Of a stretch of DNA of 64,000 bases, positions 1 to 12,200 are shown one piece after another. The stretch's first letter is position 1. Each line of letters opens with the position of its first letter. The notes below the pieces were generated by a model that searched no databases, was not told the origin of the DNA, and saw only the letters and a list, made by a program, of their open reading frames with translations. The position numbers and the translations under genes are program-made. Location of the stretch: the NCBI GenBank assembly GCA_019925105.1, contig JAHGAU010000027.1, forward strand, positions 310,001 to 374,000, read 5' to 3'. Origin of the DNA: Niebla homalea. Lineage: Eukaryota; Ascomycota; Lecanoromycetes; Lecanorales; Ramalinaceae.

Positions 1-465
1 TTACGTTTAACTTCTTTTATAATTCTTCCTTAATACTTACCTGATTTATTATAAATCCTTAAATAACTTTATATATTACTTCTTTTAAAGGCGGTATTAT
101 TCTTTCCGTAATACGTATTTTAACTCTTAATTTAATTACGTTCCGTTTATATATTATATCCGGTTTAACCTTAAAAAGGATATTAATAAAAGTATACTTT
201 AAATATTTAATATATTTTAAGTTAATACTTAAAGTTATTAATCTTCCCGCTTATATTTAATTATACATTTATTAAGTTTACGTTTTTCCTTATTACGTTT
301 TATTAAATTTAATTATTAAACTTTATTATATTTATTACTTTATACGCTATATTTAATATAAAAATACATTAAATATTATATAACCGGAAGAAGCTTTTTA
401 TCTTTTTATTTATAAATATTTTCTTAATATCTATATATATTATAGCGGGTTTTAAGTAATAATTT
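1..465 (-). pseudogene. Gyp3b integrase, C-terminal part (Ty3/Gypsy relic)
   Basis: This is the minus-strand remnant of a Ty3/Gypsy integrase. Its reverse complement aligns along nearly its whole length with the plus-strand Gyp3a integrase at 15990-16070 and 18176-18460, which is how it was identified. The reading frame is full of TAA stops of the kind RIP produces. LINE-A separates it from the rest of the gene, which resumes at 6284. The element continues beyond the left edge of the window, so its 3' LTR cannot be seen. The family call is good. The exact domain limits are approximate. Confidence 0.7.
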
Positions 466-599
466 GATTGATTGATTGATTGATTTATACTACGGGTCTA
501 GCTAAGCTAATTCCGGCATTCCTTAATATACGGCCTTTTGGCCTTATTAATAACCGTAAAAACCTAATACTTATAACGTTAAGGTAAAAACCGGCGTTT

Positions 600-3500
600 A
601 TCAGGCCTTTACCCTTTATCCTTTAAGGTAAAGGATATTAACGGTTATTTAGAAAGTAATAATCTATTTATATATTCTTTATATTTTAATTTCCTTAAGA
701 AAATTTATAATATTATAATCGTATTTTTATAAAGGCTATTTTTAAACTTATTACTTTTCCGCTTTTTTATATGTTTATATTACCTTAACCTTATATAATA
801 CCTTTAAATATCCTTATTAATACTTACGTATTTAATATATATCCCTCTTATATTATTATCGTTATTAACTTTTTTAAAGACTTTTAATAAGCGTTTATTA
901 TTATATTTTTACGGCTATAAAAGATACTTTCCGGTTTATATAGTTAATATAACCGGTTTCCGTTTTTCTTTTTCTTCTTTAATTAATAACGGGCCTTTTC
1001 CATAAGGTTTTTAATAACCTTATTTATTTTTATAATGAAGCTAAATTATAATAGTAATCCGGTAAATATTATAAACTTAATAATTATCCGGATACTTTAT
1101 TTTATAAATAATATTTAATAATAATTATAAATATTAACTTTTATAATAAATCTTAATTTAACTTCCATAAATAAAGGATAAGAAATAAAAATATATACGG
1201 TATTTTACTTTTTTTATCCGTACTTATATCCGGCGTTTATCCGACCTTCGGTATATATAGTAAATAGGAAGTAAATTAAACCGTTTTTACCCGTCCGGAA
1301 TTAAATTATTAATATATTATTAATTTTTTTTATAATATTATAACGATAAAAATACTTATTAATAATCTTTTTATCGTTAAAAATTAAGTAATAATAACCT
1401 TAAAATATAAAGTTTTTATATTTTTATTAATATTTAATTTATTTTATCGTAGCTTATAAAGTAATCATTATAGCCTTTATTCTTTAAATCTTTTTAATTT
1501 CGGTTTTTTTTACGTTTAACGGGAATTTATATCCGTTTAAGTTAATTTCCGGGATATTAATAAAATTAACCTTTCTTCTAACTTATTTTTACTTTATCTT
1601 AATAAGAAAACAGATAAATATCTTTTATTTATTTTTTTTAACTTAAAACTTATTAAGATTTTAACGGATCCGCTTATTTCTTATTATCGTAATTAAGTAT
1701 ATATTTTTTTTAATTTTATTTAAATAATTATTTAATTTAATAAGACCTTAATTAATAGTATAAAAACCTTAAACTTTAATACCGGGATAAAAATTATTTT
1801 ATAGGCCTTATTAATTATTCTTAAATATTAATTTTAAACTTTCTATAATATTTAAATAAACTTTTTCCTATATCCCGGAATACCCTTAAATATATATTAA
1901 ATAGCCGTAACGTATATTATAATTAATTTTATTATAACCTGGTAAATAATCCGGGCTTTCTATAATATAATTCTTTATATTAATATAATAAGATAAATAA
2001 GGTTTTTTTCCTATAAAATTATCTTTTTTTAAACCTTTCTTATATAATCCTTTTAATTAAGCTTTTTATTTATTTAAAGATTAAGGACTTTAATATTAAT
2101 ATCCGGTTTTATTATAATTTTATTTAAGTTTATTATAATTATTATATTATATAATTTTAAGCTTTTAATTATATAGATAAGCTTATATTTATATAGTATA
2201 AATTAAGCTTTATAAATTTTTATTTATTAAAGATAAACTTTATAAGCTTATTTTAATTTTAAATAGTTTATACGTATAAAGGTATTATAAGCTAAAAAAT
2301 AAACGTTATTAATAAAACTTTTAACTTAAACTTTTTATTTTAATTTAATAAATTCCTTAATTAATAAATTATTAAAGAATAAAAATAATATAAAAAAAAT
2401 AAACGATCCTTAAGGAATCCTTATTATAACGGACTTTATTAAGCTTATTTTTTATCTTAAGTTAATTAATGTAACTTAATTATTCAGGAAACTTTTTATT
2501 TATTTAATTAAGAAAAATAATATCCTTTTTTTCTTTAAGTTATATAATAATTTTTAATAATTTACCTTATTAAAGGCATTTATAATATCGAGAAAAAGAA
2601 GGTTTACAATATATTTTTTCCCGTAACCTTATATTATATATATACCGTCGATTAATCCTTTAAGGGCTATTTTTATTAACCGATTTTTCCTTATTTTTAT
2701 TTATTAGTTAAAAAGAAGTCTATAATTTTTTATATAATTATTAAGGATCTTTATTATTACCGTTTTTAAGGTTTTCCTTAATATATATAGGAGTATAATA
2801 AGTCTATAAGATTTTATTTTAGAATAATCCGGCTTAATAAATTTCTTAAAAATAATCGTTTTTATTTCCTTAAACTTACGTAAATAATAACTAACGTTAA
2901 AATATATTTAAAAAAGGTAAATAAAAACCTTTTTAAACGGTAAGGTTATTATTATTAGGAATTTATTAGAAATTTTATTTAATTTTAAGGCTTTATCCTT
3001 TTTTAATTTATTAATCGTTTTAATTATTATATTTTATATTATTATTTTATTTATTAATATAAAATCAGAATACGTAACGCCGTTAATATCGTTTAAGTTA
3101 ACTTCTAATGGAAAAGGGAAAAATACTTTTTTAAAAACCTTAATTTTACCGTTAAAGGTATTAATTAATATATTATCGGGTTTTTTAAGAAGCGGGAATT
3201 TAAGGATAAACTTTAATTTCTTACTTTATTCTTTATTATATTTTATTAACTTTTAAATATTATAAAATAAAACCGTTAAGTTATATATTATAAACTAAAA
3301 ATATATTTACTTAATTTTCTTAATAATCTTTTCTTTTTCTTTTTAAATAACCTTTAATTAATTAAGTATCTCTTAATTTCTATATTTAAAAGTTTACTTA
3401 ATTAATTTTTTCGTTTTTATAATTACGATTATATATTTTTTATTTTAATAAATTTTAACTTTTTAAAAAGGTTTTAATATTTAAATAATTTTATTAATTA

Positions 3501-4420
3501 TTTTACTTAATATCTTTATTATTTACTTTATAAAGAGGTCGATTTAGTTTTTATTATTTAATTAAAAGAGGTTTATGAATTATATTATTATTTCTTCCGC
3601 TTTTATATAAATCTTTATTTCTTTAGCCGTTTTTTACGTTTTCTTTATTAATAATAATAAGGTTATAGTAACGGTTTAATTTAAGGTTATTTATATTAGT
3701 ATATAGTTTAAGTTATATTTTAAGTTTTTTTATAACTTATATATTACGATTATACCGGTAACCTTTTTTATATTAAAGGTTAAATTAATTATCGTTTTAA
3801 ACTTATAATTCTTTTATATAATAGTCTTTTATAATATTAATAATAAAAGGTTAACTTAAACGGTAATTATTAATAGATTATCCGATTTAACGTAATTTAT
3901 CATACGTTTTTCCTCGTTCTATATATAGTAATATAAGTTAAAGTCTTTAAATAATATATATTTATTTAAAGTAATTAAGATTTTTTTAAATAATAATATT
4001 ATAAAAAATCCTTTTTTATTAACCGGCGGCGGGTTATATACGTTATAGATATTAAGATCGTTTTTTAAGTCCCCTTCTTTTATAATACGGAGTATATAAA
4101 AGTTTTTATTATAGTAAATAATATCTTAATTATTTATATTAAGTTATTTATTTATAAAGAAGTATATTTTAATTATTTTATCCCCCTTAAAGGGTAAATA
4201 AAACCCCTTTTTTAAATTAATAAATAAATATATATATAAGCTATATAATAATTTTTATATTATTATAACGTTAACGTCTTTAACTTCTTTAAACTTAAAT
4301 ATTAATTTTATTATTTTAATTCTTTTATTATAAATATTATATTATATTATTCTTAAAAACGTTAATATATTATATATTAACCTTTATAAAACTTCTTTCT
4401 TTTATACCCATTTAAATTAC
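600..4420 (-). pseudogene. LINE-A ORF2: endonuclease, reverse transcriptase, C-terminal region, degraded
   Basis: Reading leftwards on the minus strand, this frame holds an apurinic-type endonuclease, then reverse transcriptase, then a C-terminal region. The GDFN endonuclease motif lies near 3935-3960, followed by a degraded form of NLHHPMW. It is unambiguous in the better preserved LINE-F copy at 59343-59354. The reverse transcriptase finger motif resembling QMGARKGRSTETAL falls near 2680-2740, and the VDD-type catalytic box near 2300-2320. The C-terminal part matches LINE-C, where a CxCG...H...C-like pattern can be inferred. There are many stops. The limits are approximate. Confidence 0.75.
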
Positions 4421-4479
4421 GGACTTCTTATTAAAGTTAAGCGTTTTCTATTTTAATACCTTCCCGGCTATTATTAAAA

Positions 4480-6260
4480 ACGTAAAACGGCCGGCCTTTA
4501 AAATCGGGATTATAAGGAATTTTCTTTTTTTTACCGCTATTTACCCTTTATTATTTAATTAATTAAACTTATATTTTAAGGCTGCTTTTAATTAATTTCT
4601 TAAATTAATTTTATATATATTATACCGTTGGATTTTCGCGGTTATCCGGGTCTTTTTATATTTAATTTCCTTAATTCTTATTATATATTTAAAATCTTAT
4701 ATTAAGTATTTTTCTTTATTATATATAACGTATTTAAACGTACCTTTTATAAGTCCCTTAATTACCAGTTTTATATATTTATAAATATTATAATCCTTAA
4801 CGTAAACCGTATATTTTATAATATTAAGGTATTTTATAATAATATATTTATAGTTTTAATATTTAAAATATTAATAAATATTAACCGTTTTATCTTATAA
4901 TTAAGTTATTTTAAAAGATCCCTTTTTAATAGTCCCTTTATTTAAGAGGTTATTATATATCTTCGTTAACGTTATATTTAATATAACGGTAAAATATTTT
5001 TTTTACGTATTTTAAGGAGTTAAATCTTTTTATTACCGGCGGAAGCCTATAGTTAACGATCTTAAACCTTAAATAAAAAACCGTATTTTTTTTTTCTATA
5101 TTTTTTAACGTAGCCTTTTTTTTAACTTCTTTAAAATATAATAAATATATCTTATTTATTATAATAATAAATAATTACCTTAAAACTTTAACCGATTTAT
5201 ATTTTTTTTTATTAATTTAAGTTTTAAATCTTTTTAAGTTTTCTTTTATTTTTAAAAACGTTATATTAAGGAGGATATTTTTACTTTATAGTTTATATAT
5301 TATAATAATCTGTTTTATTAATAATTCCGTTATTACCTTAAAAGCTTTTATTAATTATAATAAGTTTACCTTTATTATTACGTTCCTTTTTTCGTTATTA
5401 AATAAACGGACCGTTATTATCCTTATTTTCCTTAATATAACCGCTTTCTTCTCCGTTATCCTTTTATTCTTTATTATAAGTATCCCCTTTATTACTTTTA
5501 TCGCTTAGCTTATTTTTATTTAAAGGGCCGCCGTTTTCGTACCTTCGCTTTATATATTTAACCTTAAGTTATTATCTTTACTTTTTATTAATATCTTCGT
5601 TATTACTTCTTAAGAGCCTTATAGTTATTCTGTCCCCCTTAATTTTACCTTTATTTTTACGTAAAAGTCTTTTACGTTTTTTAGCTTAATCCGTAGTATT
5701 AATTAAGTCTTTAACGTAATATTTTTTTATTTTATTATAAGGAGTTTTTTTAAGGTTTTTACTATTTCCCTTATTGCTTTTTCGCCTTTATTTATTAAAC
5801 GATATATTATCTCCGTTTTTTATTTTTAATCCCTTAAGGTTTTATCTTCCTTATTAACTTTATTTCCCCTTTATTTATCCTTAATAATATTTTTATTATA
5901 ATCTTTTTACTTTTTCTTCCCGCCTGTAGTCTTCGCCGTTAATATTATACCGGCCTTTTTACCCTTTTATTTATTTATTATTTCCGTATTATTATTACGT
6001 ATTTTATACGCTTTAATATGCGTATTTTATTAACCTTAATTTCTTTATTTATTTTAAGTATTATCCGGCTTATTATTATTATATTATCCGTATATAGTAT
6101 CGCTATTTCTATTAATATAGGTTACTTGCCCGTTTATTACTTTATTCTTAATTATTACGTTACTTTTACTTATCGCACTTAATATACTTCTCTTACTATC
6201 GTTAAAGCTATACGTATACGTATCGTTTTAAACCTCTGGGGTCCCTTTATTCGTCGCCAT
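4480..6260 (-). pseudogene. LINE-A ORF1 (Gag-like, nucleic-acid-binding), degraded
   Basis: ORF1 begins with ATG at 6258-6260, read on the minus strand. The opening residues MATNKGTPEV are shared with LINE-B (MATNNETPEVQND) and LINE-F (MATNKGTPRVQND), which fixes the start. In Tad-type LINEs this frame encodes a Gag-like RNA-binding protein, usually with CCHC zinc knuckles near its end. Here the frame stops within a few codons and later knuckles cannot be placed with confidence. The 5' leader is very short, about 23 nt. The 3' limit is an estimate from where endonuclease-like sequence starts. Confidence 0.6.
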
Positions 6261-6283
6261 AAGAATAATATCAAATTAAAAAC

Positions 6284-7345
6284 TTAAATAATAATTTATA
6301 TACTCTTTTAACTTAATAATTACGTTTTTTATTTTAATTAATACGGTATAAAATAGCTATATAAATTATGAAAATTAATTTATTATATTAAAAACGTATT
6401 AAAAACCGTTTTATATTTATTTTAAAAAGTTAATAAAGTTTACTTTAAATAAATTAAAAAGGGCTTTTACCTTAATTGGATTTAATAAAACCGTACGGCT
6501 TTTATATATTTACTTTATATAAGCTAGGTACCTTTATATATATTTTATAATATTCTTTATTATATCCGGTTATCAATAATAATACCGTAATTTCTTTAAT
6601 ATAATTTTAATAAGAAATATTCCGCGTTATTATAAACTTCTTTAAGTATTTATATTATCTCTTTTTTTATTAAATATATTATTTAACGTTTCCTATATTA
6701 ATAAAATAACTTATTAATAATTAGATTGAATCTATAATTTATTAGTTATTTATTGAATTTAACTTATAAAATTATATTTTTTTTTTTAATTTTACCTTTA
6801 TTTTAAGGTATTTAATAATATTAATATATTAATTATCGTCTTTATAATAAAGTAATTCTTTAAATTTTTATACTTTTATAGGTTTATAATTAATTTATAT
6901 ATATTCTATTTCGTAATTATTATTTAATTTCGTATTATATATCCTTATTAATTTATTATTAATTATCTTTTATAGCTATAATTCTCCTATATTTACTTTC
7001 TTCTTTTTATTTACGTTTTTCCCCGTTAACTTTCCTTCCGCGTTTTAAGTTAATTAGCCCCTTAACTATTATATTATAATTTATATATTATTATAAATAT
7101 TAATTCTATTTTTCCTTATTTCCTTAAAAAGCTCCTTTAATATAATATAATATATTTTTTTATTATTTTTCTAGAATTATACCGTATTACTCTTATTCTT
7201 TTATATTTTAAAGGCTATTTTCTTTATTATTTTATTAAGTACGTAATCTAAATTATTAAATAGTACCCTTAATAAGCTATCCGTAACTTTATTAATCTCT
7301 TTTTTAATATATTTAATTTTAATAGGTTATTTACTATAATAATCC
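6284..7345 (-). pseudogene. Gyp3b integrase N-terminal part and upstream pol (Ty3/Gypsy relic)
   Basis: The minus strand here continues the Gyp3b gene interrupted by LINE-A. The reverse complement of about 6300-6600 matches the Gyp3a integrase at 15690-16000, including the region before the first catalytic aspartate. About 7240-7345 matches Gyp3a at 14930-15080, in the RNase H to integrase connection. Similarity fades beyond about 7345, where LINE-E begins, and the exact junction is blurred by mutation. The frame is closed throughout by TAA and TAG codons. Confidence 0.65.
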
Positions 7346-9385
7346 TTTATACCCTTCCTTTTTAAAGTATATACGAATTAATTCCACCCTTAATTAGCCC
7401 TTTTAGTGTTTCCCTTCCTTTATACACCCATCCTCAAGTTTGGTATCTTCCATACTCTCCCCCTTTCCATAATCTCTTTAATTAAATTTCCTATTTACTT
7501 ATAAGTTAAGGACTTTAATATTAACTTCCGGTTTTACCGTAATTTTCCTGAACTTAATTATAATTATTATATTATATAATTTTAAGTTTCCTATTATATA
7601 AACGAGCTTATATTTCTATAATATAAATTAGCCTCCGTATATCCTTATTTATTAAAGATAAATTTTATAAGCTTCCTTTAACTCAAAATAATTTATCTAC
7701 GTAAACGTATTATAAACTAATAAATAAATATCTTTAACGAACCTTCAACTTAAACCTTCTATTTTAATTTTATTAACTCCTCGATTAACGGACCGTTAAA
7801 GAAAAGGAAAAGGATAAAGGAAATAAATAACCCTTAAAAATCCCCGTTATTATTTATTTTATCGGGCTTATCTTTTATTTTAAGCTTATTAGTATCGTAT
7901 ACTTATTCAAAAACCTTTCCGTCCAATTTATAAGGAAAAACGGTATTCTTTTCCTTTATAAGTTATATAGTAGTTTTTAATAATTTATTTTATTAAAAAG
8001 TTCCGTAACGTTTAAGGAAAAAAAGCTTATAACGTACTTTTTTCTATACTTTTATCTTATATATACGTTATTAATTAGCTTTTTAAAGGCGGTTTCCGGA
8101 AACCATTTTTTCCTTGCTTTTATTTATTAATCGGGGAAAAGTTTATGTTCTTTTATATCATTATTAAAAATCTTTTTATTTATTATTTTTAACGTTTTTT
8201 TTTTTTTTAATATATAGAAAAAAGCGATTAACTTATATACCTTTACCTCTAAGTAATTTATCTTAACGGGGTTCTTAAGGTTAATTTTTTTAGTGTCCTT
8301 AAATTTACGCGAGTAATAATTTATACTTCAATATATTTTAGATAAATACGTAAATATCTCTTTAAATAAATTAATAAATATCGTAAGGAATGTATTCGGT
8401 ATCTTATTAAATGTTGGCTCTTTATCCTTTTTCGGTTTAAAGATCGTAGTCTTTATTATAGCCCCCGTTACCTTATTATTTACCCTTAAGGGTAAAATAA
8501 ACCGTTATCAAACTATTTCTTAAGTTAACTTTAAAAAACAAGGGAAAGAAAGCGCTTTATAATATAATAGCTTTATTATTAAACGTAATCGTTACCGTTT
8601 TATCCGGTTTCTTAAAAGGGGGAAATGTAAATATAAGTTTTAATTTCCCGCTTTATTCTTTAATATATTTCATTAGATATTATATTCCCCGCGGTAAAGT
8701 TAATAACTTATAAATTTTTTACCGGAAAGATATCCTTTTTAACTTAATAATTATTGTTTCTTTAAGCTTTTATATATTATAAAGTTATTTTAATGTTATT
8801 TAATTTCTATACTATATAATTTACTTAATAAGTTTTTTTGTTTTATTAATTATTTTAATGTTTTCCTACGATTAATACGTTTTTACCCTTAAGGATAACT
8901 TTAATATTAAGATTATTACCCTAATTACCTTATTTATTATAGTTAAAACCCTATTTATAAATATGTTAATACTTTCTTATAAGTAAGGTAATTTAAGTAT
9001 GTTAAATAAACCGGGTAAATTAAATAAGTCAAATAAGTTAAACGGGGTGCTATATAATAACTATACCGCTACCGTTTTTACTTTTATATTAATTTTTTCT
9101 GCCTTTATTATTTTCTATATTCTCTAAACCGTTAATTAAGGGGTTTTATTATATGCTTAGTTTAGGGACGTTTATATTAGTATATAATTTATGTTATATT
9201 TAAGGTTTTCTTTTAAAAAGTAAAATATAACCGCGTTTATTATATTCTTAAAGTTAAATAAAAAATCACTAATAATCTTTAACCCCTATTTTCTCTATAT
9301 TACCGTGCCCTTTAATATTAATAAGGATAAATACTTACCCGTTATCATAAATATTGAAATCTTAACCTTTACGTAATATATTGCT
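7345..9385 (-). mobile_element. LINE-E, fragment carrying mostly reverse transcriptase
   Basis: This minus-strand LINE segment aligns with LINE-A from about 1960 to 3895, covering the end of the endonuclease and the reverse transcriptase. It is the least mutated RT copy in the window. At about 8050-8160 the translation shows a finger motif close to MGARKGR followed by ETAL. At about 7745 there is a catalytic box resembling VDDIYLL. Unlike the other copies it has no TGAT-repeat 3' tail, and no target duplication was found. It is therefore truncated at both ends, or was cut off by a rearrangement. The 3' limit is uncertain by some tens of bases. Confidence 0.7.
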
Positions 9386-9399
9386 TTACTACTCCGGGA

Positions 9400-9475
9400 A
9401 GCGGGACGGGATATATCCCATGGGATAGGGATAGAATAGGGATAAAACAGGGATAAGATGGGATAAAGTCGTTTT
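9400..9475 (+). repeat. GGGATA-rich cluster
   Basis: Irregular copies of GGGATA or GGGATAR recur about every 6 to 14 bases, and CCCATGGGATAGGG forms a small palindromic core. The motif is G-rich and keeps TpG, unlike its surroundings. It lies at the right edge of LINE-E. I see no gene or known element that accounts for it. Confidence 0.6.
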
Positions 9476-9579
9476 TATTTTATCCCGTATTAACTTAAGA
9501 TAAAGCGTGATAAAATTAAGATATATTAAAATCTTAATAATAAATTAAATAAAGCTCGTTATAAATAAAGTAAGGAGTT

Positions 9580-9857
9580 TTAAGGTTAATAATTAAGGGT
9601 AATAATTAAGGGTAATAATTAAGGGTAATACTTAAGGGTAATACTTAAGGGTAATAATTAAGGGTATTAATTAAAGGTAATAAGTAAGGGTAATAATTAA
9701 GGGTAATACTTAAGGATAATAATTAAGGTTAATACTTAAGTCCTTAAGGTTAATACTTAAGTCCTTAAGGTTAATACTTAAGTCCTTAAGGTTAATACTT
9801 AAGGTTAATAATTAAGGTCAATAATTAAGGTTAATAATTAAGGTTAAAGATTAAGGA
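9580..9857 (+). repeat. Minisatellite 1, 12-bp unit TTAAGGGTAATA
   Basis: About 23 tandem copies of a 12-bp unit lie here, drifting from TTAAGGGTAATA on the left to TTAAGGTTAATA on the right. Within it, a 20-bp higher-order unit containing TTAAGTCC is repeated three times at about 9730-9790. The gradual change along the array suggests slippage or unequal exchange. The unit resembles TTAGGG superficially but is 12 bp long and internal. Confidence 0.9.
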
Positions 9858-10028
9858 AAGGATTATAAAAAGGATTATAAAAAGGATTCTAAAAAGAGTT
9901 CTAAAAAGAATTCTAAAAAGAATTCTAAAAAGAATTCTAAAAAGAACTTTAAAAACGATTCTTAAAAGAATTCTAAAAAGAAATCTAAAAAGATTTCTAA
10001 AAAGAATTATAAAAAGAATTATAAAAGT
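9858..10028 (+). repeat. Minisatellite 2, 12-bp unit AAAAAGAATTCT
   Basis: About 14 tandem copies of a second 12-bp unit, AAAAAGAATTCT and variants, directly abut minisatellite 1. Changes are mostly single transitions, with variants such as GGATTATAAAAA at the left end. The unit length equals that of minisatellite 1 although the sequences are unrelated. Confidence 0.9.
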
Positions 10029-10245
10029 TTAATCTATTATATAGTTTTATTATAATGTTATAAAAAAATTTAAGTAATATTACATTAAATCTTTTTATTT
10101 TTGACTTTTTATTAATACTTAATCTATATATTTAATCTTTAAGTTTATTAATTTAAGTTATATTTAAAAAGGCCCGTAAAGTTGAATTTACTTTAAAACT
10201 AAATATCTTAAGTATAAAGGGGGATGTTATTTGAAAGTTAAATTA
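10029..10245. other. Unassigned AT-rich spacer
   Basis: No gene, repeat or element could be recognised here. A purine-rich stretch AAAGGGGGATGTTATTTGA lies at about 10217-10235, and a polypurine tract before an LTR is one possibility, but no LTR pair was found to support it. The sequence continues after LINE-D at 10992. Confidence 0.4.
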
Positions 10246-10258
10246 CTTAAATTAATTT

Positions 10259-10991
10259 GATTGATTAATTGATTTATTTATACACGAGTCTAGCTACTTT
10301 AAGCTAATTTCGGCGTTCTATAATGCTGGTGGTTAAACTACGGTTATTTTAATATTTATACTTATTTTAAACTTATCGCTTTAATTTTAAAAGGTAAAAG
10401 GAAATTATAATCGGCTAACTTAGCCTTAATTTACCTTAAACGTTAATTTAATTTAAATAAAAACCTTTCTTCTGTAATTATTTACCTTAATATTATAACC
10501 GAGTTTTTACGTTAATTTAATTAAGATTAATAATTACTTTAAATCCTTAATTTACTATTTTTATTAAGAATTTTTTATTTTTTAACGTTATAACTTACGG
10601 TAAAAGTTTAATAATAATATTAAGCTTAATCGGGGGGAAATAACCTTAATTATATAATTTTATTTCTCTTAATACCGGGACTTCGCCTTAAATACTTTAT
10701 TATATAACTTTTTAAATTAACCTTATTTAATCTTAATTTTAACCTTTTAACGTTAAATCCTTATAACCCCTTTTTACCGGCCCTACGTGGTAATTAGGTT
10801 TATTTTAAGGTTAACTATAGGTATTAATAAATCATCGGATATTTATTACTGCTTTATTTATATTAATTACGTAACTTACTAGATAGGGTTTAAGGGCTCT
10901 TAATGAAATCATCCCTTACCCTTAAAATATTTAACTATTCTATAGTTTATCTTCTGCACGCAAAAATACCATTTCGCCGCGCTCGCCCCCT
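10259..10991 (-). mobile_element. LINE-D, short element sharing the LINE 3' tail
   Basis: This 733-bp minus-strand insertion has exact 13-bp target duplications, CTTAAATTAATTT, at 10246-10258 and 10992-11004. Its 3' end carries the same terminal motif as the full LINEs, GCCG(A/G)AATTAGCTTA followed by a CTAGA(C/T)-type segment and a tail of irregular ATCA repeats. The body does not visibly align with LINE-A or LINE-B. Two readings fit: a truncated copy of a diverged LINE subfamily, or a SINE-like passenger that borrows the LINE tail. No polymerase III boxes were found. The 5' edge at about 10955-10991 is GC-rich and unmutated. Confidence 0.75.
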
Positions 10992-11004
10992 CTTAAATTA
11001 ATTT

Positions 11005-12186
11005 AAAATACCGTTCTTTTATTGATCCGGGGAGTTATAGATTAAAAAGTTAACGTTACTTAAAGTAAAGCATAATATCATATATATTAATAAGATATCC
11101 TTTAGATTACCGTCCTTATTATTTACTGTTATTATCGTTATCGTTAAAATACTTTATAATTATATTTACGTTATATATTAATTTTTTTTTCCCTTTTTTT
11201 TTAATTCTTGAAATTATTATTATTTACCTTTAAATCTATATATAATTAACTTAACTCGTTTTCTCTTTATTTATAACAATAATTCAATATTTTTACCTAA
11301 AAAGTTGAAAGGATAAAGTATTTTTGTTTCTTATAATAATACTTAATAATAAAAAAGTAATACTTATATCTAATGCCGGTAAAAACGCTATAAAGGATAT
11401 CTTCGATTACTTATAATAAGATAATTACCTTATAAGATAAATAATTTTATTAAGCTAAAATTCTATTATTTATTTTAAGTAATAACGTTATTTTACTTTA
11501 ATAAGTTTAACAAATATAAAGATAAATATAAATTTACTATTATTCTTATATTATTTAAGTTTATTAAGAATTGGATTGTTTAATAAATTTTCTTCATTTA
11601 ATATATTATTTAAGTCCTTTATAGCCCGCGTTTATTTATTTAATTTTTAAATCGTTATTAAGTTAAAATTAAAGCGTGAAACGTATTTTTTAAAGAATTT
11701 ACGAAGGGTAATTTAATAAATTTCCGCTTATAGGGTTTTATTTCCTATTATATATTAATTTTAAGTTTTAATGACTTTATCGCTATTTTCTAAGAATAAT
11801 AAAGCCGCTTACTTATAATGTAAATTAATTCAGCCTTGGGTTTTATTATAGTATTTAAATAATTTAATATACGCCATATTTAACCCTTAAATAAGCTTTT
11901 TCTTTTAAATAACCCGTTTATATCGTAAATAATTATTTTACTTTTTAATATAATTAAAAAGCTTATTATATATTATAAAAACGAGATGAAAAGTTAATGA
12001 TTTCATAATACTTATTACTTTAATAATTTAATAAAATAATTAAGTTAATTCCATTAAGTATCCAATATGGTTCTCTTCTTTATGGTTAAGCCTTAAAAGT
12101 TAATTTTTTTTAATTTTCTTTTAAGAACGTATTAATATTTTTACGAAATATTAAAGCATAGCTTATTATGTAAAAAGTTAAATTTT
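11005..12186. other. Unassigned sequence, possibly 5' region of Gyp3a
   Basis: This stretch lies between LINE-D and LINE-C, and target duplications show that both elements inserted into it. It precedes the Gyp3a pol relic on the same strand, so the gag or 5' region of that element is the simplest explanation. The plus-strand translation near 11450-11800 is relatively open but shows no zinc knuckle or other motif I can name. No LTR was recognised. Confidence 0.35.
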
Positions 12187-12200
12187 ATAATAATTTGTTA

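Larger units (their letters stand above)
466..6283 (-). mobile_element. LINE-A, full-length Tad-like non-LTR retrotransposon
   Basis: This is a complete LINE on the minus strand inserted in Gyp3b. Its 3' end is the tetranucleotide tail seen on the plus strand as repeated TGAT near 466-484. Its 5' end lies about 23 bp before the ORF1 start codon at 6258-6260. It is flanked by a near-perfect 14-bp target duplication, TTAAGTAATAATTT at 452-465 and TTAAATAATAATTT at 6284-6297, with one G-to-A difference that RIP would explain. Gyp3b integrase sequence resumes on both sides. Four other LINE copies in the window align with it. All reading frames are destroyed by C-to-T and G-to-A type changes. Confidence 0.9.

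Noticed and set aside
9580..9857. Interstitial telomere repeat
   Set aside because: The unit is 12 bp (TTAAGGGTAATA), not TTAGGG, and no pure telomere hexamers occur.
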